In this document: piece after piece, positions 19,095 to 29,540 of the stretch
How positions within the stretch are numbered: position 1 is the stretch's first letter
Layout of the letters: each line of letters starts with the position of its first letter
NCBI RefSeq assembly: GCF_009455635.1
Contig: NZ_QPER01000001.1
Coordinates: 3,720,001-3,784,000 of the forward strand
DNA: 64,000 nucleotides
Source of the DNA: Paraburkholderia agricolaris
Lineage (GTDB): Bacteria; Pseudomonadota; Gammaproteobacteria; Burkholderiales; Burkholderiaceae
Reading direction: 5' to 3'
Program-made: the position numbers and the translations under genes
Notes under the pieces: generated by a model
What the model saw: only the letters and a program-made list of their open reading frames with translations
The model's database searches: none
Told to the model about the DNA's origin: nothing

Positions 19095-19295
19095 TTCCGT
19101 CCGATCTCCGGACTGGCAACACGTCGATCCCGCCTTCCCACGCGTGGCGCGCAGTGGCACACTCGCGTGTTCAGCTTCAAACACACGATCAGGATCGACC
19201 GGCATGGCGAACGCAATCGCTTGCCGTTGCCGGAGTCTGCGCAGGTTCGCGCGTGCACGCGAGGCGCACGCCGGGCTTCCCGTTTAGCCGCGTGC
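19095..19295 (-). promoter_or_regulatory. cobalamin riboswitch
   Basis: Read on the minus strand, the conserved blocks come in order: GGGAAGCCCGG (from 19282), GCGCAGACTCCGGCAACGG, a variable arm, GTGTGCCACTG, GGGAAGGCGGGAT and the B12 box CCAGTCCGGAGATCGGAC (19116-19099). This is the adenosylcobalamin aptamer. No U-run terminator follows directly, so control may be at translation. It precedes the btuB remnant and would now act on btuC-btuD-cobT-cobS-cobC. Confidence 0.85.
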
Positions 19296-19547
19296 ACTGC
19301 GAAAAAAACGCGCGCGGGCGCCAAAGTGCGGCCAGTTTAGGAGCGGCCTCCGGGTCCGTCAAGAATGGTCAATCCATGCGCAATCTGTTCCGTTATGTGC
19401 AGGTTATTGTCCGATGCGTGGGCTGCTTTTCATCATATGGTCGATAAATGCCTGCATAAAGCGATGTTGTTACGTCTCGAAACGAGACAATTGTCGGAAC
19501 CTGCGACATTCCGCGCTAAAATGCAATGTCTTTAGAGGACGCAGCAG

Positions 19548-19904
19548 ATGCTCACCGAACTCGAAACACTTTCACAGAATATCGGCAAGCTGATCGCGAT
19601 CAGCCAACGCCACAACGAAGCGCGGCTCGCGCTCGAGAATCAGCTCGCCCAAACGCGTGCCGAAGCAGAGGCCACGCGCACTGAACTCGCGTTAATGCGC
19701 GAGGAGCGCGATGCACTGCAGGCGGAACGCGACGCGCTGTCGGCAAAGATCGACGACGCACAGGTACGCCTGAATGCGATCCTCGAAAAGCTGCCGCGCG
19801 CCCGCGCGCATAGCGAGCCGGATAATCAGCTCGATCTGCTCGATACCGCGCCGCAAGAGCTTGAAGCGGAGAGCGACGTCACCCGCCACGGAGAAAATGC
19901 ATGA
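19548..19904 (+). CDS. ZapB-like coiled-coil protein
   Basis: The 118-residue protein is nearly all coiled coil at residues 1-85, with heptad-like Leu spacing and repeated EERDALQAERDALSAK, then an acidic tail. It overlaps zapA by four bases (ATGA). Small coiled-coil proteins encoded before zapA are often called ZapB-like or TIGR02449-type and are linked to the division ring. The function here is inferred from that pairing. Confidence 0.75.
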   Translation: MLTELETLSQNIGKLIAISQRHNEARLALENQLAQTRAEAEATRTELALMREERDALQAERDALSAKIDDAQVRLNAILEKLPRARAHSEPDNQLDLLDTAPQELEAESDVTRHGENA

Positions 19905-20215
19905 CCACCAAGCAGATCGAAGTATCGATTCTCGGCGTGCCCTATCGCCTCGCCTGCTCGCCTGAAACTGAAGGCGCGCTGCTTGAAGCGGTCGCACGCG
20001 TCGACGCCGAGATGTCGAAGATCCGCAATAACAGCAACGTGCGCGGCACCGATCGCATTGCCGTCATGGCTGCGCTGTCGCTGGCATCGGAACTGCTTAG
20101 GCTGCAATCGAGCGTGCGACACGGAGAAGCATTTCCCGCAGAAGAAATCCGGCGTACAATGCATCAAATGAACGAACAACTGGGTACTGTGATTCAGCAG
20201 TACAGCATGCAGTAA
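19901..20215 (+). CDS. zapA: cell division protein ZapA
   Basis: ZapA crosslinks FtsZ filaments at the division ring. The 104-residue protein starts with KQIEVSILGVPYRLACSPE, the N-terminal ZapA domain, followed by RVDAEMSKIRN and the long C-terminal helix (DRIAVMAALSLASELLRL). The 6S RNA gene begins right after its stop, the arrangement known from E. coli. Confidence 0.93.
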   Translation: MTTKQIEVSILGVPYRLACSPETEGALLEAVARVDAEMSKIRNNSNVRGTDRIAVMAALSLASELLRLQSSVRHGEAFPAEEIRRTMHQMNEQLGTVIQQYSMQ

Positions 20216-20405
20216 GTGCCTAGCAGTATCGAACAATTTCAAGTAGCCGGTCCTGAGATCGGCTGCGAATTCAAGCACAATGCATGAGCCAAGACTCACG
20301 CAAGTGATTGAGTTCAATCGGTTTGACTTCCCTGCCTGGTTCGCCAAGGTCATATATTCCTTGAACCAATGCCATGTGCACGGTTGTGGAAATTTGTAGC
20401 ACGGG
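20216..20405 (+). ncRNA. ssrS: 6S RNA
   Basis: The location directly after zapA is the classic place for 6S RNA. A closing stem can be drawn from ACAATTTC (20233-20240) with GAAATTTGT (20389-20397), extended by GTGC/GCAC at the ends. GCCGGTCCTGAGATCGG (from 20246) matches the 5' side of the central bubble, and GGTTC...CCAAGG with CCTTGAACC (20359-20367) forms the terminal hairpin as in E. coli. 6S RNA binds sigma-70 RNA polymerase. The ends are estimated. Confidence 0.75.
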
Positions 20406-20512
20406 TGTGCGCGTCACTCTGTCTGATGTACCCGAAGTGCTGCTAACTGCGACCAATTCTGAACCCCCGGTTCAGGATGCCGGCCTAGCGGCTAAGGCGG
20501 GGACCTTATTCA

Positions 20513-20546
20513 AAACGGCATCGGACTTCGGTTCGGTGCCGTTTTT
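20513..20546 (+). terminator. Rho-independent terminator with UUCG loop
   Basis: AACGGCATCGGAC and GTTCGGTGCCGTT pair over 13 positions (two G-U) around a TTCG loop, followed by a T run. It lies between the 6S RNA and the EVE gene and ends the zapA-6S transcript. Confidence 0.8.
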
Positions 20547-20602
20547 CTTTGGGTCTCGCTTTTTCTTCTGTATTCTCAAACCTTTAACGCTCACTTCGAT
20601 TC

Positions 20603-21061
20603 ATGCGCTACTGGCTAATGAAGTCCGAACCGGACGAAGCAAGCATCGACCATCTCGCAGAGGCCCCGCAGCACACGTTGCCGTGGACCGGCGTGCGCAA
20701 CTATCAGGCGCGCAACTTCATGCGCGACATGATGCAGGTCGGCGACGGTGTGCTGTTCTATCACTCGAGCTGCCCTGAGCCGGGCATCGCCGGGATCGCG
20801 GAGGTATCGTCCACCGCGTATCCGGACCCAACCCAGTTCGACAAAAAGAGCCCCTACTACGACCCGAAGTCGTCGCAGGAAACACCGCGCTGGCTGCTCG
20901 TCGATGTAGTGTTCAAGAAAAAGATTCCATTGATTCCGCTTGCCGCACTGCGCGAGCATGAGGAATTGAAGGACATGCGTGTGCTCGCCAGAGGCAACCG
21001 TCTGTCGATCACGCCGGTGACCGAGGCCGAATGGCGCTTCATCACCAAGCGTCTTGTTTGA
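20603..21061 (+). CDS. EVE domain protein
   Basis: The 152-residue protein is a single EVE domain: MRYWLMKSEPDE at the start, WTGVRNYQARNFMRDM, GDGVLFYHSSC and GIAGIAEV. EVE domains are PUA/YTH-like folds thought to bind modified bases; many bacterial ones are lone proteins of this size. The position after zapA-6S RNA is recurrent in this group. Binding target and role are unknown. Confidence 0.9.
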   Translation: MRYWLMKSEPDEASIDHLAEAPQHTLPWTGVRNYQARNFMRDMMQVGDGVLFYHSSCPEPGIAGIAEVSSTAYPDPTQFDKKSPYYDPKSSQETPRWLLVDVVFKKKIPLIPLAALREHEELKDMRVLARGNRLSITPVTEAEWRFITKRLV

Positions 21062-21267
21062 CGTTGCATACTCACCTCGCGTCCGTGGTCGCTTGAGCCC
21101 TGCGCAAATCCTGTGCATATCCACGCACGCTCGAAAGCAAGTGTGAGCAAACGTCAAATTAGGGAACCAAGCTCAGGTTACAGGCGCCTAACGGACTCGC
21201 AAACGTTGTGCCAACGCACAGCGTTCGCTCAATTCGTGCACAACCTGTTCAAGCAAGGAGTCCAAAA

Positions 21268-21999
21268 ATGACGAAAAACACCGCACGTGCACTCGCTCTC
21301 GCTCTCGTTTGCGCCGCCCCTGTCGCGCTTGCGCTGACGCCGGCCATGGCCCGCGCGCAGAGTGTGACGCAGTATCAGCCCGCAGGTGTGCTGTCGCTGA
21401 ATGCACAGGCAAGCGCGGAAGTACCGCAAGACGTCGTAGATATCACGTTGTTCTACGAGCAGGAAGCGAACGACCCGTCCGCGCTCACCGCCACACTGAA
21501 TCAGCGTGCCGATGCGGCGCTGCAAAAGGCCAAAGGCGTGAGCGGTGTAACCGCGCGTACCGGTTCCTTCTCGATCTATCCGTCCACCGATCGTGACGGC
21601 CGTATTTCCGCATGGCGCGGCCGTACCGAAGTGGTGCTCGAATCGCACGACTTCGCTTCGGCGTCGAAACTCGCGGGCCAGATGGCATCGATCATGCAAG
21701 TGGGCAACGTGCAGTTCTCGCTGTCGCCTGAAGCCCAGCGCGCCGCCGAGCAGAAGCTCACCGGTGAAGCCATCAAGTCGTTCCGCGAGCAAGCCACTTC
21801 GTCGGCACAGGCATTCGGTTACAGCGGCTATTCGATTCGTGAAGTCAACGTCGGGCATAACGGCGTTATGCCGCGTCCCATGATGATGATGAGCGCACGC
21901 GCCATGAGCGCCGATGCGAAGGCATCCGCGCCGGTACCGATCGAAGGCGGCACGTCGACGGTGACGGTCAATGTGTCGGGCTCGGTGCAGATGAAGTAA
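21268..21999 (+). CDS. SIMPL-domain (DUF541) periplasmic protein
   Basis: The 243-residue protein has a signal peptide (cleavage near ARA-QS) and a SIMPL domain: LSLNAQASAEVPQDVVDITLFYEQEA, later KSFREQATSSAQAFGY. The family forms periplasmic oligomers of uncertain role, some linked to stress. The ATG at 21268 follows AAGGAG, which decides it against an upstream start. A perfect bidirectional terminator follows. Confidence 0.85.
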   Translation: MTKNTARALALALVCAAPVALALTPAMARAQSVTQYQPAGVLSLNAQASAEVPQDVVDITLFYEQEANDPSALTATLNQRADAALQKAKGVSGVTARTGSFSIYPSTDRDGRISAWRGRTEVVLESHDFASASKLAGQMASIMQVGNVQFSLSPEAQRAAEQKLTGEAIKSFREQATSSAQAFGYSGYSIREVNVGHNGVMPRPMMMMSARAMSADAKASAPVPIEGGTSTVTVNVSGSVQMK

Positions 22000-22041
22000 C
22001 GCGATTGACGCCTGACGTACCGCAACGTACGGCAGTAAAGC

Positions 22042-22070
22042 AAAAAGCCACGGCATGCCGTGGCTTTTTT
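22042..22070. terminator. bidirectional terminator between SIMPL gene and lgt
   Basis: A perfect palindrome, AAAAAGCCACGGC and its complement ending in TTTTTT, lies between two convergent genes and can end transcription from both sides. Confidence 0.85.
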
Positions 22071-22116
22071 CATTGACCGACCACTACGATAAAACGTAGC
22101 GATCAGTTCACCGCAC

Positions 22117-23022
22117 TCAATTCGCGCCGACCGCCGGCGCCGATTGACGCCGTGCACGGCGATAGGACCACACCAGCATGCCAATGCCCACGAGGATCAT
22201 CGGCAGCGAGAGCCATTGGCCCATCGAAAGGCCCATGGCGAGCAAGCCAAGGAAGTCATCCGGCTCACGCGCGAACTCTACCGTGAAGCGCGCGAGACCA
22301 TAGCCGATCAGGAAGACCGCGGAAATCGCGCCCATCGGCTTCGGTTTGCGCGAGAAGAAGATCAGTACGAAAAACAGCACCACGCCTTCGAGCGCGATCT
22401 CATACAGCTCCGACGGGTGGCGCGGCAGCATGTGATATTGCGCGAACACTTCGTTCAGATGCCATTGCGCGGCCAGTTGCGGATGCGTGGTGAGCCACGT
22501 GGCGTCGTCCGGTGCGGCGCCCGGAAACAGCATCGCCCACGGCGCCGAAGGATCGGTCACGCGGCCCCACAATTCGCCGTTGATAAAGTTGCCGAGGCGC
22601 CCTGCCGCGAGCCCGGTGGGTACCATCGGCGCGACGAAATCGGTGACCTGCAGCCACGAACGTTTGCGTTGATACGCGAACAGCACCATGGCCAGCGTCA
22701 CGCCGAGAAAGCCGCCGTGAAACGACATGCCGCCTTCCCACACCTTGAAGATGTCGAGCGGATGCGCGAAGTAAAAGCTCGCCTTATAGAACAGCACGTA
22801 GCCGAGCCGGCCGCCGAAAATCGTCCCGAGCACGCCGTAAAACAGCATGTCGTCGATATCCTTGGCGGTCCAGCCTTGCGCGGCGACGTACGGCAAACGC
22901 AGCCGCAACCGGCCAACGACGATCGCTGCGATAAACGCAACGAGGTACATCAGTCCATACCAGCGCACAGCGAGCGGCCCCAGATGAATGGCAACGGGGT
23001 CGAAATTCGGGTGAATAAGCAT
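22117..23022 (-). CDS. lgt: prolipoprotein diacylglyceryl transferase
   Basis: Lgt transfers diacylglycerol from phosphatidylglycerol to the lipobox Cys of prolipoproteins in the inner membrane. The 301-residue protein has about seven membrane segments, [12 protein letters not shown] near the start and the signature [17 protein letters not shown], with the essential Arg and the HPSELYE segment. It would act on the two DUF3443 lipoproteins encoded in this window. Confidence 0.95.
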   Translation of the reverse strand: MLIHPNFDPVAIHLGPLAVRWYGLMYLVAFIAAIVVGRLRLRLPYVAAQGWTAKDIDDMLFYGVLGTIFGGRLGYVLFYKASFYFAHPLDIFKVWEGGMSFHGGFLGVTLAMVLFAYQRKRSWLQVTDFVAPMVPTGLAAGRLGNFINGELWGRVTDPSAPWAMLFPGAAPDDATWLTTHPQLAAQWHLNEVFAQYHMLPRHPSELYEIALEGVVLFFVLIFFSRKPKPMGAISAVFLIGYGLARFTVEFAREPDDFLGLLAMGLSMGQWLSLPMILVGIGMLVWSYRRARRQSAPAVGAN

Positions 23023-23154
23023 CGTGTTGTTATGGGCAGTTCGGGTTCAGAAGCGGATTTCTAATCGGTTTTCAAGTGGCTGCAAGCGTTTGCACACCGT
23101 GCGGCGCATACGTTGGACGGTTCGGTTTGCAATGCGTTCGCGGCTGCTTCAGGC

Positions 23155-24150
23155 CTAAGCACGGGGCGCCGCGAACTGCGCCTCGACGGTGGCCGCATGG
23201 GCTCGCACGATCTCGATGAAGCCCGCCAATACCGGACTCACCTCCGCCGTGCGCCAGACCAGGCCCGTCTCGATCGCCGGCACCGATTCCGCGAGCGGCC
23301 GGTACACGACGCCCGTGCGGCGCAGGTTACGCAAGGATTGCGGCACCAATGCGACGCCCATTCCGGCTGACACAAGGCTCACGATCGTCTGCATCTGGAT
23401 CGCCTCCTGGCCAACCCGCGGTGCAAGACCCGCCACGCCGTAGCAATCCATAATGATGTCATAAAAGCCTGGCGCCAAACGTCTTGGGAAGATCACCAGC
23501 GGCTCGTCGGCGACATCGCGCAGGCTGATCGGCGTGTCCAGCCATTCGGCGCACGGGTCGGCATGCGGGTAGGCGTCGGACTCCGCGGCAGCGCTCACGC
23601 GCGTCGCCGTTTCCGTCGACATTGCGATCACCAGCGGTTCGCGGGCGATCGGCAGCCACGAGAGCTGGGTGGCATGACGCGGCGGCAGCGGCGCGATCAC
23701 GAGGCCCGCGTCGATGCGCCCGGCCACCAGTTCGTCGACCTGCACGTCGCTGGTGGCTTCGGTCAATTCGAGGCGCACCCGTGGATGGCGGGCGCCGAAA
23801 TCGCGCAGCAGCAACGGCAGCAGCCCATAGTCGGCCGTGGAGACGAAGGCCAGCGACAGCACCCCCGCCTCGCCTCGCGCAAGGCTTTGCGCCAGCGGCC
23901 GCAGCCCCTCGGCGCCGGCCAGCAGGCGCTGAACTTCAGGCAACAGGTCGGCGCCCACCGGGGTGAGTTCGACCGAGCGCTTGGTGCGCGCGAACAACTC
24001 GACACCCAGCGTCTCCTCCAGCGCCCGAATCGCCTGCGACAACGGCGGCTGCGTCATGGAAAGGCGTACGGCCGCTCGCCCGAAGTGTTTTTCTTCGGCG
24101 ACGGTCACGAAATAGCGCAACTGGCGCAGGTCAGGTATCGCGGGCAGCAT
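23155..24150 (-). CDS. LysR-type transcriptional regulator
   Basis: The 331-residue protein has the LysR winged helix at residues 8-66 (LRQLRYFVTVAEEKHFGRAA, then LSMTQPPLSQAIRALEE) and an effector domain. It is divergent from ilvD across 218 bases, so it may control ilvD or itself. Homologues with this N-terminus are often aromatic-compound or amino-acid regulators, but the effector cannot be read. The shared gap contains AT-rich sequence (AATTAATACATTTTACGACC) with LysR-box character next to its own start. Confidence 0.85.
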   Translation of the reverse strand: MLPAIPDLRQLRYFVTVAEEKHFGRAAVRLSMTQPPLSQAIRALEETLGVELFARTKRSVELTPVGADLLPEVQRLLAGAEGLRPLAQSLARGEAGVLSLAFVSTADYGLLPLLLRDFGARHPRVRLELTEATSDVQVDELVAGRIDAGLVIAPLPPRHATQLSWLPIAREPLVIAMSTETATRVSAAAESDAYPHADPCAEWLDTPISLRDVADEPLVIFPRRLAPGFYDIIMDCYGVAGLAPRVGQEAIQMQTIVSLVSAGMGVALVPQSLRNLRRTGVVYRPLAESVPAIETGLVWRTAEVSPVLAGFIEIVRAHAATVEAQFAAPRA

Positions 24151-24368
24151 AATTAATACATTTTACGACCTAATGAAGCCCGAATAATATACTGGACACG
24201 CGCTTTGCAAAACTGCATCCTTGCGCGACGCGTCGGCACTAAACTGAACTGACGCGCCGACCAGAAACCCGGCGGCAGCACCCAGGCAGCGTAGGCTCAA
24301 CCCCTGCGGCACCCGCCCGAGCCCCGAACACGCAGCACAGATCAAAACAAAACAGACTGGAGTTCCCC

Positions 24369-26042
24369 ATGGCATACAACCGTCGTTCGAAGAACATCAC
24401 GCAAGGCGTGGCGCGCTCCCCGAACCGCTCGATGTACTACGCACTCGGCTATCAGAAGGACGACTTCGACAAGCCGATGATCGGCATCGCCAATGGCCAC
24501 TCGACCATCACGCCATGCAACGCCGGCCTGCAGCGTCTGGCCGACGCGGCAGTCGCCGCAGTCAAGGGTGCCGACGCGAATCCACAGATCTTCGGCACGC
24601 CGACGATCTCGGACGGCATGTCGATGGGCACCGAAGGCATGAAGTACTCGCTGGTGTCGCGCGAAGTGATTGCCGACTGCATCGAGACGTGCGTGCAGGG
24701 GCAATGGATGGACGGCGTGGTCGTGATCGGCGGCTGCGACAAGAACATGCCCGGCGGCATGATCGGCATGTTGCGCACCAACGTGCCGAGCATCTACGTG
24801 TATGGCGGCACGATCCGTCCGGGCAACTGGAAGGGCACCGACCTGACCATCGTGTCGTCGTTCGAAGCGGTGGGCGAATTCACCGCCGGCCGGATGTCGC
24901 AGGAAGATTTTGAAGGGATCGAGAAGAACGCGTGCCCGTCCACGGGTTCGTGCGGCGGCATGTACACCGCCAACACGATGAGCTCGTCGTTCGAAGCGCT
25001 GGGCATGTCGCTGCTGTATTCGTCGACGATGGCCAACCCCGACCAGGAAAAGGTCGACTCGGCAGCCGAATCGGCGCGCGTGCTGGTCGAAGCGGTCAGG
25101 AAGGACCTGAAGCCGCGCGACATCGTCACGAAGAAGTCGATCGAAAACGCCGTGGCCGTGCTGATGGCAACGGGCGGCTCGACCAACGCGGTACTGCACT
25201 TCCTCGCCATCGCGCATGCGGCCGAAGTGGAATGGACCATCGAAGACTTCGAGCGCATGCGCAAGAAAGTGCCGGTGATCTGCAACCTGAAGCCGTCGGG
25301 CCAGTTCGTCGCGACGGATCTGCATAAGGCGGGCGGCATTCCGCAAGTCATGAAGATTCTGCTCGACGCAGGTCTGCTGCACGGCGATTGCCTCACGATC
25401 ACCGGCAGGACGATCGCCGAAGAACTGAAGGACGTGCCGGGCAAGCCGCGTGCCGATCAGCAGGTGATCCTCCCGATCGACCAGGCGCTGTACAAGGAAG
25501 GCCACCTCGCCATCCTCAAGGGCAATCTGGCCGTTGACGGCGCAGTCGCCAAGATCACCGGCCTGAAGAACCCTGTCATTACCGGCCCAGCCCGCGTATT
25601 CGACGACGAGCAAAGCGCACTGGAAGCCATTCTGGCCGACAAAATCGTCGCCGGCGACGTGGTCGTCCTGCGCTACCTAGGGCCGAAGGGCGGCCCCGGC
25701 ATGCCGGAAATGCTCGCACCGACCTCGGCGATCATCGGCAAGGGGCTCGGCGAAAGCGTCGGCCTGATTACCGACGGCCGCTTCTCAGGCGGCACGTGGG
25801 GCATGGTGGTCGGTCACGTTGCGCCGGAAGCCTTCGTGGGCGGCACGATCGCGTTCGTGCAGGAAGGCGACTCGATCACGATCGACGCGCACAAGCTGCT
25901 GCTGCAACTGAACATCGACGATGCCGAACTGGAACGCCGCCGCGCCGTCTGGCAACAGCCGAAGCCACGTTACACGCGGGGCGTGATGGCGAAGTACTCC
26001 GCGCTGGCGCTGCCGGCCAACAAGGGGGCGGTGACGGGCTAA
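24369..26042 (+). CDS. ilvD: dihydroxy-acid dehydratase
   Basis: IlvD dehydrates dihydroxy acids in isoleucine and valine synthesis. The 557-residue protein keeps the Fe-S cysteines in GGCDKNMPG and [31 protein letters not shown], and [14 protein letters not shown] near the C-terminus. The ATG at 24369 follows a ribosome site (CTGGAG). The long upstream gap leaves room for regulation by the divergent LysR protein. Confidence 0.97.
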   Translation: MAYNRRSKNITQGVARSPNRSMYYALGYQKDDFDKPMIGIANGHSTITPCNAGLQRLADAAVAAVKGADANPQIFGTPTISDGMSMGTEGMKYSLVSREVIADCIETCVQGQWMDGVVVIGGCDKNMPGGMIGMLRTNVPSIYVYGGTIRPGNWKGTDLTIVSSFEAVGEFTAGRMSQEDFEGIEKNACPSTGSCGGMYTANTMSSSFEALGMSLLYSSTMANPDQEKVDSAAESARVLVEAVRKDLKPRDIVTKKSIENAVAVLMATGGSTNAVLHFLAIAHAAEVEWTIEDFERMRKKVPVICNLKPSGQFVATDLHKAGGIPQVMKILLDAGLLHGDCLTITGRTIAEELKDVPGKPRADQQVILPIDQALYKEGHLAILKGNLAVDGAVAKITGLKNPVITGPARVFDDEQSALEAILADKIVAGDVVVLRYLGPKGGPGMPEMLAPTSAIIGKGLGESVGLITDGRFSGGTWGMVVGHVAPEAFVGGTIAFVQEGDSITIDAHKLLLQLNIDDAELERRRAVWQQPKPRYTRGVMAKYSALALPANKGAVTG

Positions 26043-26149
26043 GCGCGCGTCGGGCACGCGTGGATTCGCCTCGGTTGGCCGGGCGAATCGGGAGCCTCCT
26101 CGCCTCTGCCTAAGCGGTCTGAGTTGCGAAATAAGTTACGAAAAAGCGC

Positions 26150-26190
26150 AAAGGGGCGCACGGAAAACCGTGCGCCCCTTTCCTTTTATA
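26150..26190 (+). terminator. Rho-independent terminator after ilvD
   Basis: AAAGGGGCGCACGG and its perfect complement enclose an AAAA loop (26164-26167), followed by a T-rich stretch. Confidence 0.85.
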
Positions 26191-26234
26191 ATGCCTGCAC
26201 CACAAGTCGGGCACCTGCACCGACGGAGACCAGA

Positions 26235-26576
26235 ATGAAATCAATGTCGTTTGCGGCGCTTGCAGCAGCCGGCGTGCTGGGCGCTATGTTAAGCGTCGGC
26301 ATTCCTGCGGCGCATGCGGAGGCCTCCGCCGGTCTCGCGCTTGCCCAGCAGCAGAATTGCATGAGTTGCCACTCGGTGTCGCGTCCGGTTATGGGACCGG
26401 CGCTGCATGACGTCGCCGCGAAGTATGCCGGCCGCGAAGATGCCGCCACCTATCTGAAGCGCAAGATTCTGGATGGCAGCACGGGAGTGTGGGGCCCGGT
26501 GCCCATGCCCGCCAACACGCAACTCACGCCCGATCAGGCGGCTACGCTGGCGAGCTGGGTGATGACGCTTAAATGA
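26235..26576 (+). CDS. periplasmic cytochrome c (class I, c551/c552 type)
   Basis: The 113-residue protein has a signal peptide ending near AHA-EA, one heme site CMSCH (residues 42-46) and a likely axial Met91 in PVPMPAN. The size fits small electron carriers of the c8/c551 family. It starts at the ATG at 26235 with GGAGAC upstream. No redox partner gene is adjacent, so the electron donor and acceptor are unknown. Confidence 0.92.
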   Translation: MKSMSFAALAAAGVLGAMLSVGIPAAHAEASAGLALAQQQNCMSCHSVSRPVMGPALHDVAAKYAGREDAATYLKRKILDGSTGVWGPVPMPANTQLTPDQAATLASWVMTLK

Positions 26577-26684
26577 TTGACGCCTGATTGACGCCTGATT
26601 GACGGCCTGAAGGCGCAAATGATCGCGGCCCGGTGAGCGCAGCGAGCGCGCCCGGATAAAGGAGCGCCTCGCCCTCTGCCATGT

Positions 26685-27314
26685 TCAGGCGCTGCCCGAG
26701 CGCCGCGCGAGTTCCTGATCGACTGCTTCCTTGACCCAGCCGGTCATTTCGGTTTCCAGAGCCAGCGCTACTTCGCGCGTGATCTGGTTGACCAGCCATG
26801 TCGTGTGATCCTGCAGAGCATCGCGGCAGCGTGCTTCGACAATGCTACGCCCCTCGCCCGCCAGAAAACTCGTGAACCGTCCGCGCAGACGTTCGGCGAT
26901 GACATCCGCATCGAGATTCGGTTGCGGCTGCGCGGGTGCCTCGTGAGCGATATCCGGCGGCACGATCGCACCCGCCTCGATCGGCGCGTGCGGCTCGGCC
27001 CGATCGAATACACCCGCTGACGGCGCAACGGCGGCCTCATGCTCATCGTCGTGTCCGTGCTGGCGATCGGCGGCGTGAGCGTGGTGCGTCCTCGAGCGTT
27101 TTCTCGGATGAGCGTGTTCTGCTGGATACGCGTGTTCCGACGCAAGCGCCGGTTCAGGCTCGGGCGCCGGTTCCCGCGTGGCCGCAGGATCAGGCACCGG
27201 CTGCCTCGCCGGGGCCGCTGCGCCGCCGGGCGCATAACGCGCCTCGGCAGGCCTGCCCTGCACGAGAATCTCGTGCAGAACCGGGATAGAACTATCGTCG
27301 TTAGGATCGGACAC
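26685..27314 (-). CDS. DUF2486 family protein
   Basis: Starting at a GTG at 27314 with CGGAGAG upstream gives 209 residues. The N-terminus SDPNDDSSIPVLHEILVQG is the family hallmark. A long low-complexity middle rich in Pro, Ala and His follows, then a helical C-terminus (LRGRFTSFLAGEGRSIVEA, LARRSGSA). It resembles a protein with a disordered linker between two short ordered ends. It lies upstream of pilot genes for no known pathway; holC follows upstream on the same strand 94 bases away. The function is unknown. Confidence 0.75.
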   Translation of the reverse strand: MSDPNDDSSIPVLHEILVQGRPAEARYAPGGAAAPARQPVPDPAATREPAPEPEPALASEHAYPAEHAHPRKRSRTHHAHAADRQHGHDDEHEAAVAPSAGVFDRAEPHAPIEAGAIVPPDIAHEAPAQPQPNLDADVIAERLRGRFTSFLAGEGRSIVEARCRDALQDHTTWLVNQITREVALALETEMTGWVKEAVDQELARRSGSA

Positions 27315-27407
27315 GCGCGCTCTCCGTGTTTGAGTCCAAGCTGCAGCATGCCGCGCACGCGTCGGAGCCACACGACGGAACACCATACGACCCGCGCGGA
27401 ACGAGGC

Positions 27408-27824
27408 CTAGCTGCCTTGCTTGTAGTTGTTCAAAGCATAGCCGCGATCGCGATAGAAACGATAGCGTTCGCGGCCCGCTGCGAGCTCGTTGTGTGCGTT
27501 ACCGACCACTTCCAGCAATCTTTCAAAGCGCGCGAATTGCGCCGGCACCGCGGCGCCGAGATTGAGCAGCACCTGATGGTGCGGCACATTATCGAGGTTC
27601 GATGTCAGCACAATGGGTGTTTGCGCGGCGAGCGGCGTGCCCGCCACGCAGTGCGGCACGAAATCGAGAGGCGAGAAGGTCCACAACTGCTCGTCGAAGG
27701 CCCGCAGGCGCTCCGGCTCGGCCAGCACGATGGTAGGCTGGCCCGCCTGATACGCCTTGCGGATCAGGCGGCACGCATACAGCAGCGAATCGCCGACGTT
27801 CGAGTGAAAATCGATTCTCGTCAT
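27408..27824 (-). CDS. holC: DNA polymerase III subunit chi
   Basis: HolC is the chi subunit of the clamp loader that contacts single-strand-binding protein. The 138-residue protein shows the family pattern: TRIDFHSNV, LIRKAYQAGQPTIVLAE, LWTFSPLDFVPHC, PIVLTSN and RYRFYRDRGYALNNY. It follows pepA by 52 bases, the same arrangement as in many proteobacteria. Confidence 0.93.
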   Translation of the reverse strand: MTRIDFHSNVGDSLLYACRLIRKAYQAGQPTIVLAEPERLRAFDEQLWTFSPLDFVPHCVAGTPLAAQTPIVLTSNLDNVPHHQVLLNLGAAVPAQFARFERLLEVVGNAHNELAAGRERYRFYRDRGYALNNYKQGS

Positions 27825-27876
27825 CGGCGGCTCCGCTTGGCGTCTGCAACGACGCCCGCAACTTTACTGCAATGCG

Positions 27877-29403
27877 TCATTGTGCGCCGCGACCGTCGGC
27901 GGCCCTATCGATCAGGAACTGCGCGAGCAACGGCACCGGACGACCAGTCGCTCCCTTCGCCGCGCCGCTCTTCCATGCGGTGCCGGCGATGTCCAGGTGC
28001 GCCCACGGGTACGTTTCAGTGAAACGCGACAGGAAGCACGCTGCCGTCACGCTGCCCGCCGGACGGCCGCCGATGTTCGCGAGGTCCGCGAAGTTCGACT
28101 TGAGCTGATCCTGATACTCGTCGTCGAGCGGCATGCGCCAGGCCGGGTCGGACGCTTCACGCGATGCGTCGAGCAGCTCACCCGCCAGCGCGTCGTCTTT
28201 CGAGAACAGGCCGCTGTTGTGGTGACCCAACGCGATGATGCAGGCACCCGTGAGCGTGGCGATGTCGATCACCGCCGCCGGCTTGAAGCGCTCGGCGTAG
28301 GTCAGCGCGTCGCACAGGATCAGCCGGCCTTCGGCGTCCGTGTTCAGCACTTCGATCGTCAGGCCCTTCATGCTGGTAACGATGTCGCCCGGCTTGGTGG
28401 CGGTGGCCGACGGCATGTTTTCGACCGCCGGGATAATCCCGACCACGTTGATTTTCAGGCCCATTTCGGCGACGGCGCGCAACGTGCCCAGCACCGAACC
28501 GGCGCCGCACATGTCGTACTTCATCTCGTCCATGCCTTCGCCCGGTTTGAGCGAAATGCCGCCGGTGTCGAACGTGACGCCCTTGCCGACCAGCACAACC
28601 GGCGCGGCTTTCGCGGCGCCGCCGTGGTACTGCAGCACGATGAACTGGGCGGGTTCGACCGAGCCGGCCGTGACCGACAGGAACGAGCCCATCTTGAGCG
28701 CTTCACACTGCTTCTCGCCGAGCACTTCGACCTTCAGTTTCCAGTCTTTGGCGAGTTTTTTCGCCGTGCTGGCGAGGTAGGTCGGCGTGCAGACGTTGCT
28801 CGGCAGATTGCCGAGGTCGCGCGTCAGATCCATGCCGTTGGCGAGTGCAGCGCCTTGCTTGGCCGCGAGCTTGGCGGCCTTCTCGTCGCCGGTGTTGACG
28901 CTGAACACGATGCGCTTCAGGGCGCGCGCGGCGTTGTCCGGCTTGCTCTTCATCTGCGTGAACTTGTAGGTCAGCTCGCGCAGTGCGAGGATCGCGGCGC
29001 GTACGCCCCAATCGGCCGAGCGCTCGAGGATCGGCAGTTGAGCGAGCGTAAAGGTGACCTGGACGATCTTGGTGCCCAGCAGTGCGCGCCAGGCGGCCCG
29101 CACGGCTTCGCCGTAGGCTTTCTGACTGAAAGCATCCTGTTTGCCAAGCCCGACGAGCAGCACGCGCGAAGCGCCGATGCCCGAAACTTCGTGCAGGAAC
29201 AGGGTAGTGCCGGCTTTGCCGTCCATGTCGCCGGCTTTGATGATGCGGGTCAGGAGGCCCTTAGTGGCCGCATCGATCTCCAGTGCAGCGCCCGAGAGCG
29301 TTTGCGACTCGAACACGCCGATTACGATGCAATCGGATTTCCCGGTCAGGAAACCGTTTGACGAGCCTTTGGTCCAATCACAGGCTTTTATGCTAAAGTC
29401 CAT
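27877..29403 (-). CDS. pepA: leucyl aminopeptidase
   Basis: PepA is a hexameric two-zinc aminopeptidase that also binds DNA in E. coli. From the ATG at 29403 the product has 508 residues. The C-terminal catalytic domain has [24 protein letters not shown] and [14 protein letters not shown], with the metal ligands and catalytic Lys and Arg. The frame runs further upstream but that part is unlike the family. It is divergent from lptF, the usual arrangement. Confidence 0.95.
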   Translation of the reverse strand: MDFSIKACDWTKGSSNGFLTGKSDCIVIGVFESQTLSGAALEIDAATKGLLTRIIKAGDMDGKAGTTLFLHEVSGIGASRVLLVGLGKQDAFSQKAYGEAVRAAWRALLGTKIVQVTFTLAQLPILERSADWGVRAAILALRELTYKFTQMKSKPDNAARALKRIVFSVNTGDEKAAKLAAKQGAALANGMDLTRDLGNLPSNVCTPTYLASTAKKLAKDWKLKVEVLGEKQCEALKMGSFLSVTAGSVEPAQFIVLQYHGGAAKAAPVVLVGKGVTFDTGGISLKPGEGMDEMKYDMCGAGSVLGTLRAVAEMGLKINVVGIIPAVENMPSATATKPGDIVTSMKGLTIEVLNTDAEGRLILCDALTYAERFKPAAVIDIATLTGACIIALGHHNSGLFSKDDALAGELLDASREASDPAWRMPLDDEYQDQLKSNFADLANIGGRPAGSVTAACFLSRFTETYPWAHLDIAGTAWKSGAAKGATGRPVPLLAQFLIDRAADGRGAQ

Positions 29404-29540
29404 CGCGCTTGTCCTCGGATAAAATCTGAGCTTAGGATGAAAGCCGCAATTATCCGCTATTTTTCCCGCGGCGGCTGCACCGGAGGCGTGACGGGAACCA
29501 ACCCGTGCGTCACTGAGAGCGCCCCCTCCCATCATCAATA

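Noticed and set aside
18613..19122. Intact short gene of 169 residues in the btuB remnant
   Set aside because: The frame mixes one receptor-like segment with unrelated sequence and includes part of the riboswitch.
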